From the NCBI GenBank assembly GCA_966211965.1, contig CBIHON010000021.1, forward strand, positions 30,671 through 94,670: 64,000 nt of DNA, given 5' to 3'. Shown in pieces: positions 33,685-42,062 of the stretch. How positions within the stretch are numbered: position 1 is the stretch's first letter; the number at the start of each line of letters is the position of its first letter. A program made the position numbers and the translations under genes. Below the pieces are notes generated by a model. It was given only the letters and a program-made list of their open reading frames with translations. It was not told the DNA's origin and did no database searches. The stretch comes from CBIHON01 sp966211965. GTDB taxonomy: Bacteria; Pseudomonadota; Gammaproteobacteria; Burkholderiales; Burkholderiaceae_D.

Positions 33685-36189
33685 ATGCTCCGCCAATCCT
33701 TCCGCATGACCCTGCGCGATTGGCGCGCCGGCGAATTGCGCTTTCTTCTGGTCGCCTTGATCGTGGCGGTGGCGGCTTTGTCTTCCGTCGGATTTTTTGT
33801 CGACCGGATGCGAACGGGCTTGAACCGCGATGCACACCAGCTGCTCGGTGCCGATCTGGTCATCAACGCCGACCAGCCGATCAATGCGGAGTGGCGTGCC
33901 GAAGCGCAAAGACGCGGCTTGACGCTGGCCGACACTGTCACTTTTCCCAGCATGGCGCTGGCGGGCGAGGGCGATAAAGCGCGCTCGCAACTGGCATCGA
34001 TCAAGGCCGTTTCACCCGGCTATCCCTTGCGAGGCAATCTCAAGCTCGCTACACAAGTCGATGGTAGAGACATCGATGCGCACGACATTCCTGCGGCGGG
34101 GACGGTATGGGTCGATCCCGGTGTTCTGTCCGGCCTCAACGTCACGCCGGGCGACAGCTTGAAACTGGGCGACCGGGTTTTTACGATTGCCAGCATCATC
34201 GCCGTCGAACCGGACCGTGGCGCGGCCTTCATGAATTTCGCGCCGCGTGTGATGTTGGCGCAAACGGATCTGGCAGCAACCGGCCTGGTGCAAAACGGCT
34301 CGCGTGTGACCTATCGCTTGCTGCTGGCCGGCAGGCCCGACGATACGCGCGCGTTCCAGAAATGGCTGCAAGGAAAGATCGACGCCGGCAATATCAAGGG
34401 CGTACGCTTGGAATCGCTGGAATCAGGCCGTCCGGAAATGCGCGCCACACTTGACCGTGCCGAGCAATTCCTGTCGCTGGTCGGTTTGCTGTCGGCGATG
34501 CTGGCGGCGGTCGCGGTGGCGATGGCTGCGCGCCGTTTCATGCTGCGCCATATCGATGCCTGTGCGATGCTGCGCTTTCTCGGCATGACGCAAAGCCAGG
34601 TGACGGCGATGTACCTGATTGAATTTCTCATGATCGGTCTGGCTGGCAGCATCCTTGGCGCGATGAGCGGATTCGCCGCGCACTTTGTCCTGCTGGAGTG
34701 GCTGGGAAAGCTGGTGACCAAGGACTTGCCGCCAGCATCCATGCTGCCTGCGTTGCAAGGCGTGGCGACCGGCTTGCTGCTGTTGATCGGCTTCGCGCTG
34801 CCGCCCATTTTGCAATTGCGGGACGTGCCGCACAACCGTGTGATCCGGCGCGAACAAGACCCGCCTCAGGCCCTTACGCTGGCAAGCTACGGCTTGGGCA
34901 TATGCGCCTTTGTCGGTCTGCTGCTATGGCAAGCCGGCGATCCGAAACTGAGTTTGTTGACCGCGGCCGGTTTTTTGGGCGGCTTCGCCGGATTTGCCCT
35001 GATCGGCTGGCTGAGCCTGAAGTCCCTGCAATTCTTGCGCGGTGCAATCAATCATTCCAGTTGGCGTTTTGCCCTCACGTCGTTGCAGCGCCGTCCGGGT
35101 GCGACCGTGGTGCAGATCGTCGCACTGGCATTGGGTTTGATGGCCTTGCTGCTATTGACCGTGATCCGCAGCGACCTGGTCGGCGCCTGGCGCAATTCGA
35201 CGCCGCCCGATGCGCCGAACCGCTTCGTGATTAATATCCAACCTGAACAAAAAGCCGAGATCGCCGCACGCATGGCGCAACACAGCATCCGCGATCCGCT
35301 GCTATTTCCCATGATACGCGGCCGTCTGGTTCAGTTGAACGGCAAGCCGATCACGCCCGAGACCTATCTGGAAGACAGGGCAAAACGCCTGGTGGACCGC
35401 GAATTCAATTTGTCCTATATGGCCGATCTGCCGCCGCAAAACAGGGTGACCGCCGGCCGCTGGCTTAGCGATCAGGCGCCGGAGGCATCGGTGGAGGAAG
35501 GGATTGCGAAGACACTGCATATCAAACTCGGCGACAAGCTGGTATTCGATATTGCCGGGCAAACTGTGGAAGCCCCGGTGACCAGTTTGCGCAAGCTGGA
35601 CTGGGGATCGATGCGCGTGAATTTTTTTGTGATCATCAACCCGAAAGCACTGAGCGGAATGCCGCAGACCTGGATCACCGCTTTCCACTTGCCGGATCGC
35701 CTGAGCGGATTTGTCAATGAACTGACACGCGATTTCCCCAACCTGACGGTGGTCGATGTCGGCGGCGTCATCAAGCAAATCCAGAGCGTACTCGACCAGG
35801 TCATTACGGCGGTTGAGTTCCTGTTCCTGTTTACGCTGGCCTCGGGTGTGCTGGTGCTGTATGCGGCCCTGGTCGGTTCGCAGGATGAGCGTACCCGCGA
35901 GGCAGGCTTGCTGCGCGCCTTGGGGGCAACCCGCAGGCAATTGTCGCAGGCGCAGTGGATCGAGTTTTCCCTGGTGGGCGGATTGGCCGGCCTGCTGGCC
36001 GCGACCGGCGCAGCGGCGGTCGGCTGGGCGCTGGCGCGCTTCGCCTTCAATTTCGAATGGAGCTTCGATCCGGCTGTGTGGCTGGCAGGGCTTGTTGCCG
36101 GTGCCGTATGTGCGATTGCCGGCGGCTGGATCGGTTTGCGCAGCGTGTTGAACCAACCGCCTTTGCAGACCTTGCGGGAAGCTTTGTAG
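33685..36189 (+). CDS. FtsX/YbbP-like ABC transporter permease
   Basis: 834 residues. An N-terminal helix (FLLVALIVAVAALSSVGFFV), a periplasmic MacB-like domain, then an FtsX core with three helices (SLVGLLSAMLAAVAVAMAAR onwards), a central pair, a second periplasmic domain, and four helices at the end with the FtsX signature QDERTREAGLLRALGATRRQ. The duplicated layout matches YbbP, which works with the ATPase YbbA in export of hydrophobic molecules or lipoproteins. No ATPase gene lies next to it in this window, which is unusual. A short hairpin (ACGGAC/GTCCGT, 33646-33662) lies in its leader. Confidence 0.85.
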   Translation: MLRQSFRMTLRDWRAGELRFLLVALIVAVAALSSVGFFVDRMRTGLNRDAHQLLGADLVINADQPINAEWRAEAQRRGLTLADTVTFPSMALAGEGDKARSQLASIKAVSPGYPLRGNLKLATQVDGRDIDAHDIPAAGTVWVDPGVLSGLNVTPGDSLKLGDRVFTIASIIAVEPDRGAAFMNFAPRVMLAQTDLAATGLVQNGSRVTYRLLLAGRPDDTRAFQKWLQGKIDAGNIKGVRLESLESGRPEMRATLDRAEQFLSLVGLLSAMLAAVAVAMAARRFMLRHIDACAMLRFLGMTQSQVTAMYLIEFLMIGLAGSILGAMSGFAAHFVLLEWLGKLVTKDLPPASMLPALQGVATGLLLLIGFALPPILQLRDVPHNRVIRREQDPPQALTLASYGLGICAFVGLLLWQAGDPKLSLLTAAGFLGGFAGFALIGWLSLKSLQFLRGAINHSSWRFALTSLQRRPGATVVQIVALALGLMALLLLTVIRSDLVGAWRNSTPPDAPNRFVINIQPEQKAEIAARMAQHSIRDPLLFPMIRGRLVQLNGKPITPETYLEDRAKRLVDREFNLSYMADLPPQNRVTAGRWLSDQAPEASVEEGIAKTLHIKLGDKLVFDIAGQTVEAPVTSLRKLDWGSMRVNFFVIINPKALSGMPQTWITAFHLPDRLSGFVNELTRDFPNLTVVDVGGVIKQIQSVLDQVITAVEFLFLFTLASGVLVLYAALVGSQDERTREAGLLRALGATRRQLSQAQWIEFSLVGGLAGLLAATGAAAVGWALARFAFNFEWSFDPAVWLAGLVAGAVCAIAGGWIGLRSVLNQPPLQTLREAL

Positions 36190-36229
36190 CCCGGCATACG
36201 CTACCGTTTCGATTGCTTGATGCGCTATC

Positions 36230-36640
36230 ATGCCAGCCATGACAAATGAAGATTCCCAACAAGCCTCCGCATTCGACCTGATCGGCGGCGCGAGCAAGCT
36301 GCGTGAACTGGTTGACCGCTTCTACGACCTGATGGACCTGGAGCCGGAATTCGCTGGTATCCGTGCCATGCATCCGGCATCGCTCGACGGCTCGCGCGAC
36401 AAGCTCTATTGGTTTCTGTCCGGATGGACCGGCGGGCCGAATTTATACATCGAGCAATTCGGCCATCCGCGTTTGCGCGCGCGCCATTTGCCTTTTGCAA
36501 TCGCATCGAGCGAGCGTGACCAATGGCTGCGCTGCATGGCTTGGGCCATGCAGGATGTCGGCATCGAAGAAGCGCTGCAGCAGCGATTGATGCAGGCCTT
36601 CTACCAAACCGCCGACTGGATGCGCAACACGGCCGACTGA
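36230..36640 (+). CDS. Group II truncated haemoglobin
   Basis: 136 residues from ATG 36230 (ATG 36239 also possible). Opens with the helix pattern FDLIGGASKLRELVDRFYDL and MDLEPEFAGIRAMHP typical of trHb2. The sequence YWFLSGWTGGPNLYIEQFGH, the HPRLRARHLPF proximal histidine region and the Trp at QWLRCMAWAM (position G8) are group II features. Members bind oxygen or nitric oxide and are often linked to NO detoxification; here nothing nearby fixes the role. The stop is 63 bases before rmuC. Confidence 0.88.
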   Translation: MPAMTNEDSQQASAFDLIGGASKLRELVDRFYDLMDLEPEFAGIRAMHPASLDGSRDKLYWFLSGWTGGPNLYIEQFGHPRLRARHLPFAIASSERDQWLRCMAWAMQDVGIEEALQQRLMQAFYQTADWMRNTAD

Positions 36641-36703
36641 AACTCCTGCAAGAGTCTGCTTGAATTTTGAGCAGACTCGCAAAGTCTCCCGACAACAGAC
36701 ACC

Positions 36704-38176
36704 ATGACCCTGACAGAACTTCTCTTGCTGCTGCTGATCGCCGTCGCCATCATCCTGCAGGTCGTTGCACTGCTGCGCGCACGTGCTGCCGACGGCAGTG
36801 CGCAACTGGCGCAACTGCAAACCGGCCTGCAGCAACATCAGCAGCAAACCATTGAGCGCACCGAACGCGAGTTGCGCGCGCAGGTGCAAAACACGGCGCA
36901 AAGCACGCGCCAGGAGTTGACCGGCAACTTCGCGCAATTCCAGCAAACGCTGGCTTCGCAAATGACCAGTATCGCGACACTGCAAAACGCGCAGATCGAA
37001 GCCTTTTCTCAGCAACTGATGAAACTGAACGAGGCCAATGCCTCGCAACTCGAATCGATGCGTCAAGCGATCGCGCTGCAGGCGCAAAACGGCCGGGAGG
37101 AACAGGCGGCTGCGCTGAAGCGCTTTGGCGACACGCTGAACCAGACCCTGAACCTGCTGACCGAATCGAATGCGCAACGCATGATCGAAGTGCGCGCTAC
37201 GCTGGAATCGAAAATCAAGGAACTGCAAACCGACAACGGCGCGCGGCTGGACGAGATGCGCAAGACCGTCGACGAAAAACTGCACGCGACGCTGGAACAG
37301 CGCCTCGGCGAATCATTCAAGCTGGTGTCCGACCGCCTGGAAAAGGTGCATCAAGGCCTGGGCGAGATGCAGCAACTGGCGATCGGCGTGGGCGATTTGA
37401 AGCGTGTGCTGACCAACGTCAAGACGCGCGGCACCTGGGGCGAAGTGCAACTGGAAATGCTCTTGGAACAAGTGCTCACGCCCGATCAATATGCGAAGAA
37501 TGTGGAGACGGTGCCGGGCAGCGGCGAGCGGGTCGAGTTCGCGATCAAGCTGCCGGGGCAGGACCACGGCACGACGCCGGTCTGGATGCCGATCGACGCC
37601 AAGTTCCCCAAGGAGCAGTACGAGCGTTTGTGCGAAGCCGCCGAGCGCGCCGATGGCGACGGCGTCAACCTGGCCGGACGCGAACTGGAACGTGCGGTGC
37701 GGCTGGAGGCCAAAACGATTTCCGAAAAATACCTGTCGCCGCCTCTGACCACCGATTTTGCGATTCTGTTTTTGCCGACCGAAGGCTTGTATGCCGAGGT
37801 GATACGCCGGCCGGGTTTGGCTGACGAACTGCAGCGCTTGTGCCGGGTCAGCATTGCGGGGCCGTCCACTTTGTCGGCCTTGTTGAACAGCCTGCAGATG
37901 GGTTTCCGGACCTTGGCCTTGGAAAAACGTTCTTCTGAAGTGTGGCAGGTTTTGGGTGCGGTGAAGACGGAATTCGGCAAGTTCGGCGACGTCCTGGCCG
38001 CGACCAAGACCACGCTCGAGCGTGCCGCCAAAAATATCGAAAGCGCCGAAGTGCGCAGCCGTCAAATGGCGCGCAAGCTGAAGTCCGTGGAGGCGTTGCC
38101 CAGCGAGGCTGCGCAATTGCTGCTGGGCGCCGGTATTGGCGATGCCGCCGAAGAGAAAGAAAGCAGTCTGGATTGA
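36704..38176 (+). CDS. rmuC: DNA recombination protein RmuC
   Basis: 490 residues. One N-terminal transmembrane helix (LLLLLLIAVAIILQVVALL) is followed by a long Gln-rich coiled coil (residues about 35-195) and the RmuC domain at about 205-470 (GTWGEVQLEMLLEQVLTPDQ, MPIDAKFPKEQYERL, LTTDFAILFLPTEGLYAEVI). RmuC limits recombination at inverted repeats in E. coli; some family members resemble restriction-endonuclease folds. Single gene, forward strand, with convergent neighbours downstream. Confidence 0.92.
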   Translation: MTLTELLLLLLIAVAIILQVVALLRARAADGSAQLAQLQTGLQQHQQQTIERTERELRAQVQNTAQSTRQELTGNFAQFQQTLASQMTSIATLQNAQIEAFSQQLMKLNEANASQLESMRQAIALQAQNGREEQAAALKRFGDTLNQTLNLLTESNAQRMIEVRATLESKIKELQTDNGARLDEMRKTVDEKLHATLEQRLGESFKLVSDRLEKVHQGLGEMQQLAIGVGDLKRVLTNVKTRGTWGEVQLEMLLEQVLTPDQYAKNVETVPGSGERVEFAIKLPGQDHGTTPVWMPIDAKFPKEQYERLCEAAERADGDGVNLAGRELERAVRLEAKTISEKYLSPPLTTDFAILFLPTEGLYAEVIRRPGLADELQRLCRVSIAGPSTLSALLNSLQMGFRTLALEKRSSEVWQVLGAVKTEFGKFGDVLAATKTTLERAAKNIESAEVRSRQMARKLKSVEALPSEAAQLLLGAGIGDAAEEKESSLD

Positions 38177-38213
38177 TTGTCAGGCGGGTTGCGGGTCCCT
38201 TCCTGAGAGCCTC

Positions 38214-38954
38214 CTAGAACGACAGGGAGCCTGGGCAATTGGTGGTTTTCGCCCTTACTCCGTTCTGTATCGAGTCCAGCCCATCGGTTGCTCCAGCTCC
38301 TGCCTTGCGGACGCAATAACTGCCGTCAGGGCCGGTGACTTTTGTCATTCTCTGCCCGTCCGGCGAGATGATTTCTTCCATGCGGGGCGCATTTGGTTTG
38401 CCTGCGGCGGCGATGCCTTTTTCCAGTCTGGATTGCATCGAATCAGGCGCGGCTTCCAGCAATTTGGGAAAGCTCTTGCGCAGATCGCGATCGATTTTGC
38501 CGATATCGCGTTTAGCGTTCGACAGGATGTCCACGGCTGTCGGGCCGGGGACGGGCGGCGCTTCTTTCTTTTCGTCGGGCGGCACGGTGGGCGCCGCCGG
38601 GGTGGTGTGCGGCGCTGCAGCGGGAGGCGCATCTTTTGCCTTTTGCTGCACGCTCCGGTTCGCGGCCTGCGGCTGCGAAGGTGCGGCAGGCAAAAATCGC
38701 TCCGGCCGTGGCGGGGCAGGCGGGGGTAGCGTCATCAAGTGCACCAGCAGCGCCGATGTTTGTACGGCTGGCAATGACGGACGGTGCGATGCCGCCGGCC
38801 AGTAGACGACCGCCAGGAGATGCAACGCGATCGAGATGGCGAGTCCTATCCATGCCGGTACACGTGCGATGGCACGGGAGCTTGCGGTGGGCCGCCGGCG
38901 AGCCGAAATCTCAGGCTGGCTTGATTGATTTATTGCGCAGGTCTTCGCTGGCAT
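38214..38954 (-). CDS. TonB-like proline-rich membrane protein of unknown function
   Basis: 246 residues from ATG 38954, overlapping the winged-helix gene by 44 bases. One transmembrane helix near residue 30-50 (IGLAISIALHLLAVVYW) is followed by a Pro/Ala-rich periplasmic stretch (LMTLPPPAPPRPERFLPAAP and more) and a C-terminal domain with DIGKIDRDLRKSFPKLLEAA and two cysteines (SYCVRK, TNCPGS) that could form a disulfide. The topology recalls TonB/TolA; the C-terminal domain is not recognised. Third gene of the operon driven from 40334-40377. Confidence 0.7.
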   Translation of the reverse strand: MPAKTCAINQSSQPEISARRRPTASSRAIARVPAWIGLAISIALHLLAVVYWPAASHRPSLPAVQTSALLVHLMTLPPPAPPRPERFLPAAPSQPQAANRSVQQKAKDAPPAAAPHTTPAAPTVPPDEKKEAPPVPGPTAVDILSNAKRDIGKIDRDLRKSFPKLLEAAPDSMQSRLEKGIAAAGKPNAPRMEEIISPDGQRMTKVTGPDGSYCVRKAGAGATDGLDSIQNGVRAKTTNCPGSLSF

Positions 38955-39267
38955 TTTTTTCGGAAGCGGTGATGGAACGTGCCTGCCCAACCAGTTTTTC
39001 CAATTGGACCAGATAGCCGGAGAGCGCATGCAGTCCCGGCTTGGAAAGGATGTAAATGGTCTGCCTGCTGCCGCCGCTCTCGTCCTTGATAGCCTGGACA
39101 TATTCAGACTCGATCATTTTTTTCAGATGCGCTTCCAGGTTGCCGTCGGTGACGGCCAGCGCTTTTTTCAATTCGGTAAAACTCGCCTTGCCGCGGCCGG
39201 CAAGATAGGCTGCGATTTGCGTGCGCACCGGCTGGTGCAGGATGGGGTCCAGCGGAGTCGTCTGCAT
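38911..39267 (-). CDS. Winged-helix transcriptional regulator
   Basis: 118 residues, starting directly at the stop of the upstream membrane gene (TAAATG). The winged helix spans residues 6-80: ILHQPVRTQIAAYLAGRGKA, then FTELKKALAVTDGNLEAHLK as recognition helix, then a wing with SRQTIYILSKPG. This resembles the small ArsR/MarR-like regulators annotated as winged-helix DNA-binding proteins. Since its own operon promoter carries two matching palindromes, autoregulation is the simplest reading. Confidence 0.82.
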   Translation of the reverse strand: MQTTPLDPILHQPVRTQIAAYLAGRGKASFTELKKALAVTDGNLEAHLKKMIESEYVQAIKDESGGSRQTIYILSKPGLHALSGYLVQLEKLVGQARSITASEKNASEDLRNKSIKPA

Positions 39268-40305
39268 TTAGCGTCTCTGATCGGTGCTATAGGTGATGTC
39301 GGCTTTGGCGGCGGGTTGCCTGCCGTCGGTCATGTAGCTGCTGAATTTGATGCTTGGTATGCGCAAGGATTCATGGAAGTTCAGCCATGGCGAATTCGCA
39401 TAGCGGTAAAAGCCGGTCGGTTCACCGCCGCGCATTTCAATTTCCACCGCATGCTTGAGCGTCAGGTTGATGGTCGCGTTCGCGTCGGCCTCGAGTATCG
39501 GGCCGCTCAATGAAATACTGAAGGGAATCACCGTCCCGGCCGGCAGCGACAAGGCAAAAGGCCCCTGCATTTTTTGAATTTGGACGGACGCGAGAGGAAT
39601 GCTTTCCAGCTGGGAGCGCTCGTTGACCTTGCTCCATTGATAGATCGCCAGCGCCGGCGCCAGTACGCTCGCCAGCCACAGCAGGCTTTGCAGCAGGCGC
39701 CTCATGAAATGTTTCTGCTGGCCGCCGTCCAGCATCAGGGCCAGCACCGGCATGCCGATGCTGAAGGCGCAGACCGCCAGCCAGCGCGTCTGTTGCAAAG
39801 GCACCTGCAGCGCGACCGGCACGATGCCGAGCAGCAGCATGGCGGCGCCCACCCATTCCGGCAATTCTTCGGAAAACGCACCGTGGATGAACAAACCCAT
39901 GCCGAAAATCGCAATCCATAAGCCATAAACCAGCCTGTCGCCGCCCGCTAGCGTCAAGCCGCTGGTCAGCAAAATTCCGAGCGCGATCAGCAGCCACCAG
40001 ACCTTGGTGATCTGTTCTTGAACAAAGGGAATAGTGAGATCGTGTTTTCGGACGAAGTGCTGCGTGAGCCTCTTGTCCAGCCAGGCCGCGCCGAGAAAGC
40101 CGGTGCCGAGCACGACAAGAATGGCGCAGGCGGCCTGCCACGCCATGGCCAGGTTCATTGCGCGCAGCAAGGGATCGGTAAGCGCGGCCAGCGAGCCGGC
40201 CATGCCGCCCCAGATGCAGAGCGTGTGGCGATGGATGCGCAGCGGCCTCTGGCCGGCCTGCAGCAGGCTGTGGATCGAGGATAGTTGTGTATCGGCGGGA
40301 ATCAA
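39268..40305 (-). CDS. Multi-pass membrane protein of unknown function
   Basis: 345 residues if started at TTG 40305, which has AGGAGG five bases upstream; the longer frame to 40377 would run through the operator and promoter. At least six hydrophobic segments lie between residues 25 and 215 (for example ACAILVVLGTGFLGAAWL and VWWLLIALGILLTSGLTLAG), then a soluble C-terminal domain with SLPAGTVIPFSISLSGPILE. I do not recognise the family. First gene of the three-gene operon. Confidence 0.75.
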   Translation of the reverse strand: MIPADTQLSSIHSLLQAGQRPLRIHRHTLCIWGGMAGSLAALTDPLLRAMNLAMAWQAACAILVVLGTGFLGAAWLDKRLTQHFVRKHDLTIPFVQEQITKVWWLLIALGILLTSGLTLAGGDRLVYGLWIAIFGMGLFIHGAFSEELPEWVGAAMLLLGIVPVALQVPLQQTRWLAVCAFSIGMPVLALMLDGGQQKHFMRRLLQSLLWLASVLAPALAIYQWSKVNERSQLESIPLASVQIQKMQGPFALSLPAGTVIPFSISLSGPILEADANATINLTLKHAVEIEMRGGEPTGFYRYANSPWLNFHESLRIPSIKFSSYMTDGRQPAAKADITYSTDQRR

Positions 40306-40333
40306 GCGGCCTCCTGGCTGACTCGGGAATGGG

Positions 40334-40377
40334 CTCTGTAGTGCAGAGCATGATACTCTGAAATCCAGAGCTGTCAA
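40334..40377 (-). promoter_or_regulatory. Promoter overlapped by two tandem CTCTG-N5-CAGAG palindromes
   Basis: On the minus strand, TTGACA (40372-40377) is separated by 16 bases from TATCAT (40350-40355). The palindrome CTCTGAAATCCAGAG (40356-40370) fills the spacer and CTCTGTAGTGCAGAG (40334-40348) covers the expected transcription start. Their centres are 22 bases apart, about two helical turns. A repressor dimer on each site would block RNA polymerase. The winged-helix protein encoded in this operon is the likely ligand. Confidence 0.85.
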
Positions 40378-40466
40378 TCTTGGCAGCGCCTGCGCTCGTT
40401 GATGCAGAGCAGGTGAGCGGGGTTTGCCGACGCTGGCATCACGTTCGCTCCCCGCTTTGAATACGA

Positions 40467-41099
40467 TCAGGCTTGCAGCAACCCGATCGTATTTCCATCC
40501 AGGGAAACGACGCGTTCGCGTTCCAGTTGCGCCAGCGAACGGTAAAGCGCTTCATGGGTCAGACCGAGTTCCGCAGCCCATGCCTTGCGCGATAACGGCA
40601 GCACGACTTGCCCGTCCTTTCCTTCGGCAGCAAGGTAGTGGAGGATGCGTTCGCGTGCACTTTTGAGGCTCAGGCGCTCGCATTGCGCGCGCAATTTACG
40701 GACTTCCTTGGCCAGCAGGGAGGACCAGCTTTTCATGAAATCCGCGTCGCCATCGAGGGCAGCCTTGAAGTCCTGGATCGGGAAAGCCAGCAGACGGCTG
40801 TCGCTCGCACTGACAATGTCGCAGTGATACTTCGATGACTCCAGGCTTGCTTCGGCGATGAAGCCGGAACTGCTGCGCTGCAGAACGATTTCCGAACCGT
40901 CATGTGAGCGCCTGAGCAGCCGCAGTTCGCCGGCCAATACATACAGCATCGAGCGGGGCCGCGTTCCCGTGCGATAAAGCGTTTCGCCGAATGCGGCTTC
41001 GACCGTTCGAGCGGCTGCGCGCAATTGTTCCGGGATTTTTTCGAGCGTCGCGTCTTGTTCGATTAAATCGTTCCAGGCCGGTTGCGGAGAAATTTTCAT
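40467..41099 (-). CDS. Crp/Fnr family transcriptional regulator
   Basis: 210 residues: cyclic-nucleotide-binding-like beta barrel (residues about 30-125, GETLYRTGTRPRSMLYVLAG) and a C-terminal winged helix (LPLSRKAWAAELGLTHEALY, then RSLAQLERERVVSLDG). No cysteine cluster as in FNR is visible, so the signal may be a small molecule, haem-bound NO or another ligand. Its start lies 12 bases from a 16-base palindrome (41111-41126), and it is divergent from the acetolactate-decarboxylase-like gene. Confidence 0.9.
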   Translation of the reverse strand: MKISPQPAWNDLIEQDATLEKIPEQLRAAARTVEAAFGETLYRTGTRPRSMLYVLAGELRLLRRSHDGSEIVLQRSSSGFIAEASLESSKYHCDIVSASDSRLLAFPIQDFKAALDGDADFMKSWSSLLAKEVRKLRAQCERLSLKSARERILHYLAAEGKDGQVVLPLSRKAWAAELGLTHEALYRSLAQLERERVVSLDGNTIGLLQA

Positions 41100-41110
41100 G
41101 TTTTCGGCAA

Positions 41111-41126
41111 TATGATCCAGATCATA
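41111..41126. promoter_or_regulatory. Crp/Fnr-type palindrome in the divergent promoter region
   Basis: TATGATCCAGATCATA: seven-base arms around CA, close to the TTGAT-N4-ATCAA consensus of Fnr/Dnr-type regulators. It lies between the Crp/Fnr gene and the exported protein gene and is the obvious operator for that regulator. Confidence 0.7.
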
Positions 41127-41179
41127 AAAGTTTGAGCGAACCTTCCATTAGGATCAAGCTTTTCAAACTGGAGATTTCA

Positions 41180-41953
41180 ATGAAACAAAGTATCCATATA
41201 GTTGCGTCCTGGATGATGACGGGGGTGCTCGCAACTTCCTTCGCCTACGCCCAGCACGACAAGGCTGCTCAAGCCGCGCCGCACGCGGAGAACCGAACAG
41301 GTGGGCCGTTCGACATGCAGGTGTACGGCAACTTTCGAAAAATGCAGCACCAGGGCGACCTCACCGGCAAAGTCCGCTTGCAAGACCTGAATGCCGGAGC
41401 AGGGAGCTACGGCCTGGGTGCAATCGCCGGATTGAGCGGCGAAGTGATGTTGTGGGATGGAAAGCTGCTGGTGAGCCGGGGCGAGTCGGCGACCGGCCAA
41501 GTGGAAATTCCGCGCGCCGGAGAGGAGGCGGCACTGTTCGTCAGCAGCCATGTTCCGCGCTGGATCGAGGTACCTGTGCCTCGGGATATGACGCAGCAGG
41601 AATTTGAAGCCTTTGTCGTCGAGGCGGCGGGCAAAAACGGTATCGCTGCCGATCAGCCCTTTCCATTCGCGGTGCGCGGGAAGTTTTCCCGGATGCTTTG
41701 GCATGTCGTGACCGGAACGGATAAGAGCGGGCACCAGGGTAAGGCCGAGCACGATGGCAAGCGCCTGTTCGATCAGGCAGGAGTAAGTGGAACGGTGCTC
41801 GGTTTTTATGCAGGCGCAGCGCTCGAGGGCGTCATTTCGCATCCTGGCGAGCGTTTCCATCTCCATTATGCCGATGCCGGATGGTCCGTAGCCGGGCATG
41901 TCGAATCCTATGCCGTCTCGCAAGCCGAGACCCTGATGCTGCCCGCACGCTGA
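41180..41953 (+). CDS. Exported alpha-acetolactate decarboxylase-like protein
   Basis: 257 residues from ATG 41180 (GAG-rich ribosome site), with a clear signal peptide ending near AYAQ (residues 1-25). The rest matches the acetolactate decarboxylase fold: YGLGAIAGLSGEVMLWDG with Glu88, FAVRGKF with Arg166, GTVLGFYAGAALEGV and the metal-site histidines H227, H229 and H240 in FHLHYADAGWSVAGH, with the same 2 and 11 residue spacing as the zinc ligands of known ALDCs. Those enzymes convert acetolactate to acetoin. No acetolactate synthase or diol genes are near, and an exported form is odd, so the substrate is uncertain. Confidence 0.75.
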   Translation: MKQSIHIVASWMMTGVLATSFAYAQHDKAAQAAPHAENRTGGPFDMQVYGNFRKMQHQGDLTGKVRLQDLNAGAGSYGLGAIAGLSGEVMLWDGKLLVSRGESATGQVEIPRAGEEAALFVSSHVPRWIEVPVPRDMTQQEFEAFVVEAAGKNGIAADQPFPFAVRGKFSRMLWHVVTGTDKSGHQGKAEHDGKRLFDQAGVSGTVLGFYAGAALEGVISHPGERFHLHYADAGWSVAGHVESYAVSQAETLMLPAR

Positions 41954-42062
41954 AACATTGCGGAATCGAATCTCTTGTCCGCGTTCCCTTTTGAGGCATA
42001 ATTTGCTGGCATCGTTTGCCGATGCCGGCACAAGCCGGGCACCGCCCTCAGGAGGAGAAATC

